From Spongiactinospora rosea (GTDB lineage: Bacteria > Actinomycetota > Actinomycetes > Streptosporangiales > Streptosporangiaceae), in the NCBI RefSeq assembly GCF_003315795.1, contig NZ_QMEY01000029.1, forward strand, positions 1-64,000: DNA of 64,000 nucleotides, in the 5' to 3' direction. Position numbers and translations under genes: made by a program. Below the pieces are notes generated by a model that was not told the origin of the DNA, did not search any database, and saw only the letters and a list, made by a program, of their open reading frames with translations. This document shows, in pieces, positions 44,885 through 53,859 of the stretch (positions are counted from its first letter, which is position 1; each line of letters begins with the position of its first letter).

Positions 44885-45870
44885 GGCCGATGCCTGGGTT
44901 TTCACCAGGGCACCGGGCCGCTGAGGGGTCTTCGGACCGGAACGCTCGCCCCGCCTTCTTCCTGTCGGCCGACGCTCCTGGCTCCAGCCCGGAGCCCCGA
45001 AGCCTCGGTGACGCTTGGCCGGTAGACGGCGAGGGCGTGAGTACCGGGCGGCGGCAGGTGTTCGCGGTCATCGGCCGGTGCGGATTCGGAGGGGCTGATG
45101 GCCGGGGCAGGGGCCACTGGACTGAAACGCTCGTCGATCTCGCGCCGAGAGGTGGCATGCCCGCCGATGTATGGCCGGGACGGGAGTCGCCGGGGCGGGC
45201 GTGGCGGCTCGCGGGCAGGGGCGATCCGACGGCGGTCTAACGGAGCCTCGGCCTGATAGGCGGGGGCCGGTGTCTCGGTCGTCGGCCGGTGGTGGTTCGG
45301 AGGGGTTTGTGGCTGGGTTTTCGTCAGGGCGGCGGGCTGTTGACGGGCCTCTGGACTGGAGCGCTCGGCCCGGTCCCTCCCCGTCCGCTGGTGCATCGCC
45401 GGGCCGGGATGCGCCGGTGGGCGATGAGAGCTTCGAGCGTGGGGAGTCGCGGGCAGGGCGGCGATCTGATGGCGGTTCAACGGAACCTTGGCCTGATGGG
45501 CGGAGGCCGGGCGCCCAGGCGTCGGCCGGTGGTGATGCGTCAGGGCAGTGGGCTGCTGGCGGGGCACTGGGCTGGGACGCTCGTCCTGGCTTTTCCTCGT
45601 CGGCCGACGATTTCGGCTCCACGCCGGTAGACGGCGAGGGCGTGCGCAGGGGGTGGCGGCAGGTGTCTCGGTCGTCGGCTGGTGCGGATTCGGAGGGGCC
45701 ACTGGACTGGAATGCCCGGCCTGATCTCTCGCCGTCCGCTGACGACCCAGCTCCCGCGCCGCGACGTGGCAAGCCCGCCGATGCGTCGCCGGTGGGCGAT
45801 GAGGGTGCTGAGCGTGGCGGTTCGGGGAAGCGGCGGCGTGGTGGGCGAGGGGCGAAGTCGCGCTCCTCGG
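44885..45870 (+). repeat. Degenerate DNA repeats between recA and the RecX core
   Basis: Long imperfect direct repeats fill this stretch. GTAGACGGCGAGGGCGTG occurs at 45022 and 45627. GTGTCTCGGTCGTCGGC occurs at 45270 and 45663. The CGAT..GACGGCGGT..AACGGA block near 45225 recurs near 45463. Relative to the later copies, the first copy has a 1-base insertion, a 19-base insertion and a Trp-to-stop change (TGA at 45123), so the reading frame differs between copies. No separate gene is seen from 44785 to 45170. Confidence 0.7.
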
Positions 45871-46439
45871 CCCGTGGGGGGTCGGGCGTCGATCCGGAAG
45901 GGCCGGTGCCGGGGTCGCCTGCCAGTGAGGGGCCGGATGCCGATCCGGAGGCGGTGGCGCGGTCGATCTGCCTGCGGCTGCTGACCATGGCGCCACGTAC
46001 CCGGGCACAGCTCGCCGACGCGCTGCGCCGGCGTGAGGTCCCACAGGAGGCGGCCGACGCCGTGCTCGCCCGCTTCTCCGAAGTGGGATTGATCGACGAC
46101 AAGGCGTTCGCCGACGCCTGGGTCACCTCCCGTCACGCCGGGCGCGGGCTGGCCCGCCGGGCCCTCGCGGCCGAGCTGCGGCGGCGCGGCGTTGACGACG
46201 ACACCGTACGCGACGCGGTCGATCGCCTCGATCCCGAAGAGGAGGCCGAGACCGCCCGCCGTCTCGTGGCCCGCAAGCTCCCCTCCACCCGCGGCCTCCC
46301 CGGCCCGGTACGCACCCGCCGCCTCGCCGGCATGCTCGCCCGCAAGGGATACTCTCCCGGCCTGGCCTTCCGCATCATCCGCGAGGCCCTCGAAGCCGAC
46401 GGCCTCGACTCCGCCGACCTCCCCGAAGACCTCGACTGA
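45171..46439 (+). CDS. recX: RecX regulatory protein with long repeat-rich N-terminus (start uncertain)
   Basis: The last 165 residues are a normal RecX: three-helix repeats beginning DPEAVARSICLRLLTMAPRT, with RREVPQEAADAVLARFSEVGLIDDKAFADAW and RLAGMLARKGYSPGLAFRII. RecX binds and restrains RecA filaments. The 257 residues before it are low-complexity Gly/Arg/Ser/Asp sequence translated from the degenerate repeats. They may be partly untranslated; a start nearer the core is equally possible. An in-frame TGA precedes the chosen ATG, so a direct start just after recA would need frameshifts. Confidence 0.8.
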   Translation: MAGTGVAGAGVAARGQGRSDGGLTEPRPDRRGPVSRSSAGGGSEGFVAGFSSGRRAVDGPLDWSARPGPSPSAGASPGRDAPVGDESFERGESRAGRRSDGGSTEPWPDGRRPGAQASAGGDASGQWAAGGALGWDARPGFSSSADDFGSTPVDGEGVRRGWRQVSRSSAGADSEGPLDWNARPDLSPSADDPAPAPRRGKPADASPVGDEGAERGGSGKRRRGGRGAKSRSSARGGSGVDPEGPVPGSPASEGPDADPEAVARSICLRLLTMAPRTRAQLADALRRREVPQEAADAVLARFSEVGLIDDKAFADAWVTSRHAGRGLARRALAAELRRRGVDDDTVRDAVDRLDPEEEAETARRLVARKLPSTRGLPGPVRTRRLAGMLARKGYSPGLAFRIIREALEADGLDSADLPEDLD

Positions 46440-46573
46440 CCCCACCGAGATCCCCGCGCACCCCTGCTCGGGTGGTGCCTTGCGGGGGTGGGGGCGGATC
46501 GCGTGGATCTGGCTGATGGTCCGGGGGCGGTTCGGTGGTGGATGTCTCGGTACGGTCGTGTCAGGGGGCGGGG

Positions 46574-47134
46574 TCATGGGGGTGTGAGGTCGAGGGTGAG
46601 GACGTCCAGGGTGGGGGCGAAGGGGGCGTCCGGGTGGAGGGTGGCGCGGTGGGTCCATCCCCACTTGGTGTAGGCGGAGTAGGCCGCGATGTTGCCCGGG
46701 CGGACGAGGAGGGTGGCTCGCTTTTCCGGGCGGTGCAGCAGGAGTTCGTCGTGGAGGGTGCGGGCGATGCCGCGGCGGGTCCAGGCGCGGTGGACCATGA
46801 GGGCCGAGAGCGCGAAGGTGCGGTGCCCGTCCTCGTGGTCGAACCCCGGCTCGGGCGGGCGTACCAGGCCCTTCCACCAGGCGGCGCCCGATCGTTCGTC
46901 CAGTGGCCAGCCCCACGCCTGTCCCACCGGCTCGCCGTCCTCATACGCCACGACGAGTTCGAAACCCCGGTTTGCGATGTACCGATCGAAGCGCCCGATG
47001 AATTCAGCGTCCCCCGCGGACGGGTCGCCCCCCGCGACCTCCCTGACGCACGCGCCGCGGTGGATGAGTGAGACGACGCCACGGACGGTGTGGGCGTCGT
47101 TTCGGCCATGACGCCTGACCACCAGGCCGGACAT
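46574..47134 (-). CDS. GNAT-family N-acetyltransferase
   Basis: 186 residues. The acetyl-CoA loop is TRRGIARTLHDELL preceded by FALSALMVHRAW, and a C-terminal NIAAYSAYTKWGW strand-helix is typical of GNAT enzymes. Cytoplasmic; substrate unknown. Convergent with recX across 134 bases in which I see no clear hairpin. Single gene, not part of the recA operon. Confidence 0.82.
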   Translation of the reverse strand: MSGLVVRRHGRNDAHTVRGVVSLIHRGACVREVAGGDPSAGDAEFIGRFDRYIANRGFELVVAYEDGEPVGQAWGWPLDERSGAAWWKGLVRPPEPGFDHEDGHRTFALSALMVHRAWTRRGIARTLHDELLLHRPEKRATLLVRPGNIAAYSAYTKWGWTHRATLHPDAPFAPTLDVLTLDLTPP

Positions 47135-47540
47135 GTTCGATCACTCCTCTCCTCGATGCCAATGCGTGCAGTCCCCTCCTGGCATGAACTATTCCGTGCG
47201 GTATCAGGGTTGAATGTGGTGATTTGGGGGATGTTGTGGGACGGCGTCGTATGAGTAGGAACTAGCTTGACAGGTCGCCTTTGCTTGCCCGTTACCTCTT
47301 CGACGCTTAATCTCGACGGCAGTGAGGAGTCACTCCGCGCTGTGCGGATTGCCATAACGGTGTACGACGGACGAACGGGCTCGAAGGTGAGGCGGGCACG
47401 GCGTCGATCGGTGACGGTCGGTGCCTTACCTGACGCGGGTTGATATCTGTCCTGGCGGCGCCAGCGGTTGGTGTTTCCGTGCCGTGGGTGTGACCCTTCG
47501 CGGGCTTGAAGATCGCTACGCGAGGAGGCTGGGGGCGCGC
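47135..47540 (+). promoter_or_regulatory. 406-base intergenic region upstream of rny
   Basis: No supported gene. It must hold the promoters of rny and the divergent acetyltransferase. TTGACA (47267-47272) is a good -35 box pointing to rny, but the hexamer 17 bases later (CGTTAC) is a weak -10. The leader to the rny ATG would be about 240 bases, long enough for autoregulatory RNA structure. A short inverted repeat AGTGA..TCACT is present. Confidence 0.3.
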
Positions 47541-49160
47541 ATGGAGACTGCGGTGGTGGTCGCCCTGACGGTGGCGGTGCTCGTCTTCGCCGTGGTGGCG
47601 ATCGCCGCGCTGGTCGTACTCGCGCGCCGTACCGGAGCCATCGGCCTTCGCGCGACCGGGCCCTCGCCGGAGGAACTGGCCGAGGTCCAGGCCGAGCTGG
47701 AGCGGGCCAGGCAGGAGGCCGGGGAGATCCGCACCCGCGCGGAAGCCGAGGCGGGCGAGATCGCCGGCCGCTCCGAGGCCGTCGAGAAGAGCGCGATCAA
47801 GTTGCGCCAGGAGGTCGAGGAGGAGACCCGGGTCCTCAAGTCGGAGCTGAAGGAGTTCCGGGCCGACCTTGAGCGCCGGGAGAACCGGCTGGCCGAGCGG
47901 GAGCAGCGCCTGGACGAGGAGGCGCGGCGGCAGGCGGAGCGGGGCAGGAAGCTCGCCGAGACCGAGACCGAACTGGCCGACCGGCGCGAGGACCTGCTGC
48001 AGATCGAGGACGAACGCCGGGCGATTCTGGAGCGCGTCTCCGGCCTCACCGCCGAACAGGCCAAGAACGAGCTGGTCAAGGAGATCGAGAACCAGGCCAA
48101 GCGCGAGGCCGTGCTGCTGATCAGGGAGATCGAGAGCGAGGCCCGCAAGGAGGCGGAGAAGCGCGCCTGCAAGATCGTGACGCTGGCCGTGCAGCGGGTC
48201 GCGACCGAGCAGACCGCCGAGTCGGTGGTCTCGGTCCTGCACCTGCCGGGCGATGAGATGAAGGGCCGCATCATCGGCCGCGAAGGACGCAACATCAGGG
48301 CGTTCGAGTCGACGACCGGGGTCAACCTGATCATCGACGACACCCCGGAGGCGGTGCTGCTCTCCTGCTTCGACCCGGTACGCCGGGAGACCGCCCGCCT
48401 GACGCTGGAAAAGCTGGTGCTCGACGGCCGCATCCACCCGCAGCGCATCGAGGAGGCGCACGAGCGCAGCCGGGCCGAGGTCCAGGACCTCTGCGTACGC
48501 GCCGGTGAGGACGCCCTGGTGGAGCTGGGCATCACCGACATGCACCCCGAACTGGTCACGCTGCTCGGCCAGCTCCGCTACCGCACCTCCTACGGCCAGA
48601 ACGTGCTCAAGCACCTCGTCGAGTCCGCGCACATCGCCGGGATCATGGCCGTGGAGCTGGGCATGGACCCCAAGCTGCTCAAGCGCTGCACCGTCCTGCA
48701 CGACATCGGCAAGGCCCTCACCCACGAGGTCGAGGGCAGCCACGCGCTGATCGGCGCCGAGATCGCCCGCAGGTACGGCGAGCACGAGGACGTCGTCCAC
48801 GCGATCGAGGCCCATCACAACGAGGTCGAGGTGCGCACCGTGGAGGCCGTGCTCACCCAGGCCGCCGACGCGATCAGCGGCAGCCGCCCGGGTGCGCGGC
48901 GCGAGTCGCTGGAGGCGTACGTCAAGCGGCTGGAACGCCTGGAGCAGATCGCCCAGTCCTTCGACGGCGTGGAGAAGGTGTTCGCCATGCAGGCGGGCCG
49001 GGAGATCCGCGTCATGGTCAAGCCCGACACGGTGGACGACATCCAGACCCAGGTGATCGCTCGCGACGTCGCCAAGCAGATCGAGGAAGAGCTGACCTAT
49101 CCGGGGCAGATCCGCATCACCGTCGTGCGGGAGTCGCGCTCGACGGAGTTCGCGCGCTGA
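47541..49160 (+). CDS. rny: Ribonuclease Y
   Basis: 539 residues: an N-terminal membrane anchor (VVVALTVAVLVFAVVAIAAL), a long charged coiled coil (about 45-230), a KH RNA-binding domain (LPGDEMKGRIIGREGRNIRAFE) and an HD metal hydrolase domain with HDIGKALTHEVEGSH. It starts mRNA decay at the membrane. ATG selected at the membrane anchor, with AGGAGG and GGGGG upstream; earlier in-frame codons add a Cys/Arg-rich stretch that does not look like the family. Confidence 0.96.
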   Translation: METAVVVALTVAVLVFAVVAIAALVVLARRTGAIGLRATGPSPEELAEVQAELERARQEAGEIRTRAEAEAGEIAGRSEAVEKSAIKLRQEVEEETRVLKSELKEFRADLERRENRLAEREQRLDEEARRQAERGRKLAETETELADRREDLLQIEDERRAILERVSGLTAEQAKNELVKEIENQAKREAVLLIREIESEARKEAEKRACKIVTLAVQRVATEQTAESVVSVLHLPGDEMKGRIIGREGRNIRAFESTTGVNLIIDDTPEAVLLSCFDPVRRETARLTLEKLVLDGRIHPQRIEEAHERSRAEVQDLCVRAGEDALVELGITDMHPELVTLLGQLRYRTSYGQNVLKHLVESAHIAGIMAVELGMDPKLLKRCTVLHDIGKALTHEVEGSHALIGAEIARRYGEHEDVVHAIEAHHNEVEVRTVEAVLTQAADAISGSRPGARRESLEAYVKRLERLEQIAQSFDGVEKVFAMQAGREIRVMVKPDTVDDIQTQVIARDVAKQIEEELTYPGQIRITVVRESRSTEFAR

Positions 49161-49165
49161 TCAGT

Positions 49166-51085
49166 TCACCGGCCCGCCCAGAAGATCTGCTGGTAGAAGG
49201 CCAGTTCGGCGGCCAGCGCGGCGCTGCGCGTCTCGGCCCGGCGAAAGCCGTGCGACTCGCCCTCGAAGGTCAGGTAGGTGCAGGGCACGCCGTGCTCGGC
49301 CAGGGCCGCCGCGAACGCCTCGGACTGCGCGGGCGGCACCACCGGGTCGTCGAGCCCCTGGAGCAGCAGCATCGGGCAGCGTACGTCGCCCGCGCGGGCG
49401 AGCGGCTCTCGGGAGGCGTACAGCACCGGGTCCTCGGCGCCGACCAGCCATTCGACGTAACGTGACTCGAAGTCGTGCGTGGTCGCGTTGAGCGGCGCGA
49501 GGGCGCTGACGCCGTAGTAGGACACGCCGCCGGCGAACGCCCGGGAGGCGCAGCAGGCCGCGAGCGCGGTCCAGCCGCCGGCGCTGCCGCCGCGCACGGC
49601 GATCCGCGTCTCGTCCGCCAGGCCCTCGGCGACCAGCCACTCGGCGGCGGCGATGGTGTCCTCGACGTCGATGACGCCCCACTGGCCGCGCAGCCGCTCC
49701 CGGTAGGCCCGGCCATAGCCGCTGGACCCGCCGTAGTTGACGTCGATGATGCCGATCCCGCGGCTGGTGAAGAACGCGCGTTCGAGGTCGAGCGCGCGGA
49801 CCGCGTGCGCGGTGGGCCCGCCGTGCACCGCCACGACGTACGGCGGCAGGCCCTCGCCCTTGGCGACCGGGTTGGCCGGCGGGTAGACGATCGCGTGCAC
49901 GCGCCGCCCGAAGCGGCTTTCGATCTCCACGGCCCGCGCCTCCGGCAGGTAGGCGATGTCGGGCAGCTCCTCGACGTCCCGGCGCAGCCCTTCGACCCGG
50001 CCGGTCACGGCGTCGATCCGCACCACCGAGCCGGGCACCGCCGCGCCGTACGCGATGCCGGTCAGCGTCATGCCGTCGGCGGCCAGCGAGGGCACCCAGC
50101 CGTCGTAGGGCACGTCGAGGTCGGTCAGCGTGCCGGTATCCGGATCGAGGATGGCCGGCCGCAGGTCGCCGCGGCCGTGCAGCACGGCGAGCCGCCCGTC
50201 GCCGAGCACGGCGTACGGGGCGTAGCCCAGCCGCCACAGCGCCCCGGCGAACTCCTCCTCGGCCGGATGCAGCGCCTGCAGCGAGGTGCCGTAGATGCCG
50301 ATCTGGTAGAGATTCCACCAGCCCGACCAGTCGGAGATCAGGTAGAGGTGCCGGTCATCGCGCCACCGCGGAGCCAGCACAGACTCGGTCTGGCCGCCCT
50401 TGACCATCCAGGAATGGCCGTCGGCGAGGCGCGTGACCCGCAACTCGGTGCCCTGCCACGGCATCCGCGGGTGGTTCCAGCAGATGTAGGCGAGATGTGC
50501 GCCGTCGGGGGAGATGGTGGGGAAGGCGTAGAAGTCGCTGCCGGTGACGTGCTCGATGGGCTCTGCCCCGGCATGACCGATGGCGGGGTCGTCGAGGGAG
50601 ATCGACACGATCGCCCGGTCCACCTTGCCGTCGTCGTGGTGGCGCTCGCGCACCGCCCACACATGCCCGTCGCGGATGTGCAGGTCGGCGTACCGCAGCC
50701 CGGCGTGCCGCTCGGGATCGGGGGTGAGGGCCACCGGCTCCGCGTCTGCGGTGACCAGGTAGAGCCGCTGGTCGGCGTGGTTGGCGAAGACCAGCAGGCC
50801 GCCGGGCGCGACCGCGTACGAGCGCCCGCCGTACTCGTGCACCCGGGACCTGGCGCTCCACGGCGCGGCCAGCAGCTCGCGGCGGGTGCCGTCGGCGGCG
50901 CGGTGCATGATCGTGGTGCGCCCGCCCTCGGCCGGACGGTCTTCGCTCCACCACACCTCATCGCCCAGCACGCTGGGGAACCCGAGGCCGAGCCCGGCTC
51001 GGGCGACGTCGGAGGTGGAGATCGGTGAGGGCCAGGCGGTGTGCGGCACGGTGGTGGTCCGGGTCGGCGGTCGCTCGGGGGACAT
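49166..51085 (-). CDS. S9-family serine peptidase (acylaminoacyl-peptidase/dipeptidyl-peptidase type)
   Basis: 639 residues: a seven-bladed propeller covers the first two thirds (repeated YxxxSPDG-like strands such as FPTISPDGAHLAYICW). An alpha/beta hydrolase follows, with nucleophile Ser501 in GGSAGG, the Asp in LDDPVVPPAQ and the His in ESHGF. No signal peptide, so it is cytoplasmic and acts on short peptides. It ends six bases from the rny stop, tail to tail. Specificity within S9 is not readable. Confidence 0.92.
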   Translation of the reverse strand: MSPERPPTRTTTVPHTAWPSPISTSDVARAGLGLGFPSVLGDEVWWSEDRPAEGGRTTIMHRAADGTRRELLAAPWSARSRVHEYGGRSYAVAPGGLLVFANHADQRLYLVTADAEPVALTPDPERHAGLRYADLHIRDGHVWAVRERHHDDGKVDRAIVSISLDDPAIGHAGAEPIEHVTGSDFYAFPTISPDGAHLAYICWNHPRMPWQGTELRVTRLADGHSWMVKGGQTESVLAPRWRDDRHLYLISDWSGWWNLYQIGIYGTSLQALHPAEEEFAGALWRLGYAPYAVLGDGRLAVLHGRGDLRPAILDPDTGTLTDLDVPYDGWVPSLAADGMTLTGIAYGAAVPGSVVRIDAVTGRVEGLRRDVEELPDIAYLPEARAVEIESRFGRRVHAIVYPPANPVAKGEGLPPYVVAVHGGPTAHAVRALDLERAFFTSRGIGIIDVNYGGSSGYGRAYRERLRGQWGVIDVEDTIAAAEWLVAEGLADETRIAVRGGSAGGWTALAACCASRAFAGGVSYYGVSALAPLNATTHDFESRYVEWLVGAEDPVLYASREPLARAGDVRCPMLLLQGLDDPVVPPAQSEAFAAALAEHGVPCTYLTFEGESHGFRRAETRSAALAAELAFYQQIFWAGR

Positions 51086-51220
51086 AGCCGCATCCTGCCG
51101 GAAAAGGCGGCCGTCCGTCTCCCTTTGGCCGTCCCTTTACGTGAGTGCGCCACCTGCTCAGGTGTTCAGGTGACAGCGAGGCGGTCGCCGCGGAACTCCG
51201 GCGACCGCCTCAAGGGGCAC

Positions 51221-52108
51221 TCAGCCCTGACCCACGCCCGCCCCGGCAGGTCCGGCCACCGTGGACAGCCCGATCGGCCGCGCCGCACTCTTACGGCTGC
51301 GCCTGCTGCGCCGCTCCAGCCAGGTGGCCAGCGCGCTGAGCAGCATGTTCAGGCCGATGTAGATGATCCCGATGACGATCGCCGCGGGGATCAGCGACCC
51401 TGGGAAGTTCGGCGGGATGATCTTGAAGCCGAAGTTCAGCAGGTCCACGTAGGCGATGATGTAGCCGAGCGCGGTGTCCTTCAGCAACACCACCAACTGG
51501 CTGACGATGGCCGGCATCATCGCGGTGATGGCCTGCGGGAGCAGGATGCGCCACAGTACGCCGGTCTTGCGCAGCCCGATCGCGTACGCGGCCTCCGACT
51601 GCCCGCGTGGCACCGCGAGCACCCCGGCCCTGATGATCTCCGCCAGCACCGACCCGTTGTACAGGGTCAGCCCCACGACCACGGCGATCAGCGTGTAGTC
51701 ACCGCCGCCGAGCAGCGAGGGCAGCAGGTAGAAGACGAAGAAGATCAGCAGCAGCAGCGGAATCGCCCGGAAGACCTCCACGACCACCCCGGCCGGGATC
51801 CGGACCCACCGGTGGTCGGACAGCCTGGCCAGACCGAAGACCGCGCCGAAGACCAGCGCGAACACCGCGCCCAGCCCGGCCGCCTTGAGCGTGCCGATCA
51901 GGCCGGGAACGATGAAGTTGGTCCAGGTCGCGGGCCGTGCGAAGGGCTCCCAGATCTCGGCCCGCCACTGCCCCTTCGCGTCGAATCTGCTGTAGACGAA
52001 CCAGGCGATCGCCAGCAGCGCCACCAGCGCCACCGCGGTCAGCAGGTGGTTGCGCAGCCGGGCCCGCGGCCCCGGGGCGTCGAAGAGAAGGGTCGCGCCG
52101 CCGTTCAT
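51221..52108 (-). CDS. gluD: Glutamate ABC transporter permease GluD
   Basis: 295-residue polar-amino-acid permease of the HisM type: several helices and a conserved loop (ALGLRKTG-like AYAIGLRKTGVLWRILLPQA). Compared with GluC it has extra N- and C-terminal tails of about 30 residues, the C-terminal one very basic. The start overlaps the gluC stop by four bases. Last gene of gluABCD. The 135 bases to the peptidase gene contain no gene. Confidence 0.9.
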   Translation of the reverse strand: MNGGATLLFDAPGPRARLRNHLLTAVALVALLAIAWFVYSRFDAKGQWRAEIWEPFARPATWTNFIVPGLIGTLKAAGLGAVFALVFGAVFGLARLSDHRWVRIPAGVVVEVFRAIPLLLLIFFVFYLLPSLLGGGDYTLIAVVVGLTLYNGSVLAEIIRAGVLAVPRGQSEAAYAIGLRKTGVLWRILLPQAITAMMPAIVSQLVVLLKDTALGYIIAYVDLLNFGFKIIPPNFPGSLIPAAIVIGIIYIGLNMLLSALATWLERRSRRSRKSAARPIGLSTVAGPAGAGVGQG

Positions 52109-52773
52109 CGGGCCACCGCCAGTCGCTTGGCCAGCCAGCCGGTCAGGAATCCGATCGGCAGCACCACCACCATGAAGGCCACGACGATGCCGAGGAAGAT
52201 GGGGATCGACACGCCGGTGGTGTCGAAGGTGTCCTTCATCACGAACGCCACGTCGGCCAGGTACCCCGCGGCGATGGCGACCGTGGTGTTCTTGATCATC
52301 GCGATCATCACGTTGCCGAGCGGCGCGATGACGGCCCGGAACGCCTGTGGCAGGATGATCATGCTGAGCGACTGCAGGAAGGTCAGCCCGATCGCCCGGG
52401 CCGCCTCCGCCTGCCCGAACGGCACGGTGTTGATGCCCGCGCGCAGCGCCTCGCAGACGAAGGTGGAGGTGTAGGCGGTGAGGCCCAGCACCACAAGCCA
52501 GAACCCGTTCGTGCTCGGCTCGTCGGAGAAGACGAGCCCGATCTGGTCGCTGAGCCCGAGCGAGGAGAAGGCCAGGACCAGGGTCAGCGGTGTGTTACGC
52601 GCGATGTTGACGTAAGTCGTGCCCGCCGCGCGGAGTACCGGCGTGGGGGAGACCCGTATGCCGACCAGGATCGTGCCGAAGATCAGCGACAGCACACCGC
52701 ACACCGCCGACAGCTTCAGGTTCTCCGCGAAACCGGCCAGCAGGTCCGGCGCGTATTCGATCAGTTCATCCAT
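52105..52773 (-). CDS. gluC: Glutamate ABC transporter permease GluC
   Basis: 222 residues with about five membrane helices and the permease loop QAEAARAIGLTFLQSLSMIILPQAFR. Pairs with GluD. ATG follows the gluB gene after 97 bases; the overlap with gluD shows coupling. Substrate assigned from the gluABCD order next to miaB, which is conserved in actinobacteria. Confidence 0.91.
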   Translation of the reverse strand: MDELIEYAPDLLAGFAENLKLSAVCGVLSLIFGTILVGIRVSPTPVLRAAGTTYVNIARNTPLTLVLAFSSLGLSDQIGLVFSDEPSTNGFWLVVLGLTAYTSTFVCEALRAGINTVPFGQAEAARAIGLTFLQSLSMIILPQAFRAVIAPLGNVMIAMIKNTTVAIAAGYLADVAFVMKDTFDTTGVSIPIFLGIVVAFMVVVLPIGFLTGWLAKRLAVAR

Positions 52774-52870
52774 CGTGCTCCAGCCACGGGTGCGGCGGCG
52801 GCGGGTGCCGGCTCGCGCCGGTCACCGGCCGCCGCGTACGTGAGAGAAGTGCGAAGAGTCGCGGCGAACC

Positions 52871-53761
52871 CTACGCGCAGGTCTCGAACTGCGGCGCGGC
52901 CGTGGGCGCGGTGAGCCCCTTCGCCTTGCCGAACCACTTGTCGAAGATCTGCTTGGCGGTGCCGTCGCTGTACATCTTGGTGATGGCCTTGTTGACCGCC
53001 TCGCAGGTCTTGGTGTCGCCCTTCTTCAGGCCGACGCCGTACTTCTCGTCCGTGAACGGGTCACCGAGGATCTTGTAGTTACCGCCCTGCGCGGCGAACC
53101 CGGCCAGGATGAGGTCGTCGGTGGTCACCGCGTCCAGGTTGTTGCCGCTCAGCTTGGAGACGCACTCGGAGTAGTTGCTCGCGCCGACCAGCTTGGCGTC
53201 CAGGTCGAGCTTGCCGTCCGGCGGCGGGTCGGTGATCCGCTTGTAGGAGTTGGAGCCCGCGGCCTGGCAGATCCGCTTGCCCGCGAGGTCGGTCGCCTTG
53301 GTGATCTCCGTGGCGTCGCCGCGGACCATGGTGTCCTGGTGGGCCACGATGTACGGCCCGCCGAACGTCACCTTGGCCTTGCGCTCCTCGGTGATCGAGT
53401 AGGTGGCGAAGATGATGTCGACCGTGCCGTTGGCGAGGAACGGCTCGCGGTTGGAGGAGGCGGACTCCTTCCACTCGATCTGGACGTTCGGGTCGCCCGA
53501 GATCTCCTTCACGACGTACTTCGCCACGTCCACGTCGAAGCCCTGTGGTTCGCCGCCGCCGGTGTTCAGGCCCAGGCCGGGCTGGTCCCACTTGGTGCCG
53601 ACCACGATCCGCTTGGTGTTCTTCACCTTGTCGACGACCGAGGTGGCCCGATCGGTCTTGGCGCCGGTTCCACCGCCGCCACCGCCGCCACCGCACGCCG
53701 CCAGGCCCAGCGTCAGCGCGCCCGCTGCGGCGAGTACCGCGCCGAAACGTCCTACCCGCAT
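52871..53761 (-). CDS. gluB: Glutamate-binding lipoprotein GluB
   Basis: 296 residues: lipoprotein signal with lipobox LGLAAC (Cys23), a run of eight glycines, then a family 3 solute-binding fold (GFDVDVAKYVVKEI, DIIFATYSITEERKAKVTFGGPY). Binds glutamate or a similar amino acid at the cell surface for GluCD. ATG start. Three 14-base repeats sit between it and gluA. Confidence 0.93.
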   Translation of the reverse strand: MRVGRFGAVLAAAGALTLGLAACGGGGGGGGTGAKTDRATSVVDKVKNTKRIVVGTKWDQPGLGLNTGGGEPQGFDVDVAKYVVKEISGDPNVQIEWKESASSNREPFLANGTVDIIFATYSITEERKAKVTFGGPYIVAHQDTMVRGDATEITKATDLAGKRICQAAGSNSYKRITDPPPDGKLDLDAKLVGASNYSECVSKLSGNNLDAVTTDDLILAGFAAQGGNYKILGDPFTDEKYGVGLKKGDTKTCEAVNKAITKMYSDGTAKQIFDKWFGKAKGLTAPTAAPQFETCA

Positions 53762-53777
53762 TTACGTACCTCTTCTT

Positions 53778-53819
53778 CCTAAAGGATGGGGCCTAAAGGT
53801 TGGAGCCTAAAGGTGGGGA
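53778..53819 (-). repeat. Three 14-base tandem repeats in the gluA-gluB gap
   Basis: CCTAAAGG recurs at 53778, 53792 and 53806, each followed by a purine/G-rich hexamer. On the coding strand it reads CCTTTAGG, just upstream of the gluB ribosome site. It may have arisen by slippage or tune gluB translation or mRNA stability. Confidence 0.7.
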
Positions 53820-53859
53820 GCCTTGGGGGGTGAGAGCCGTGTTGCGCGAGGTCAGGGGT

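Noticed and set aside
44797..45240. 147-codon frame directly after recA as a separate gene
   Set aside because: It consists of the same degenerate repeats that later precede the RecX core; more likely a shifted relic of the recX 5' region.
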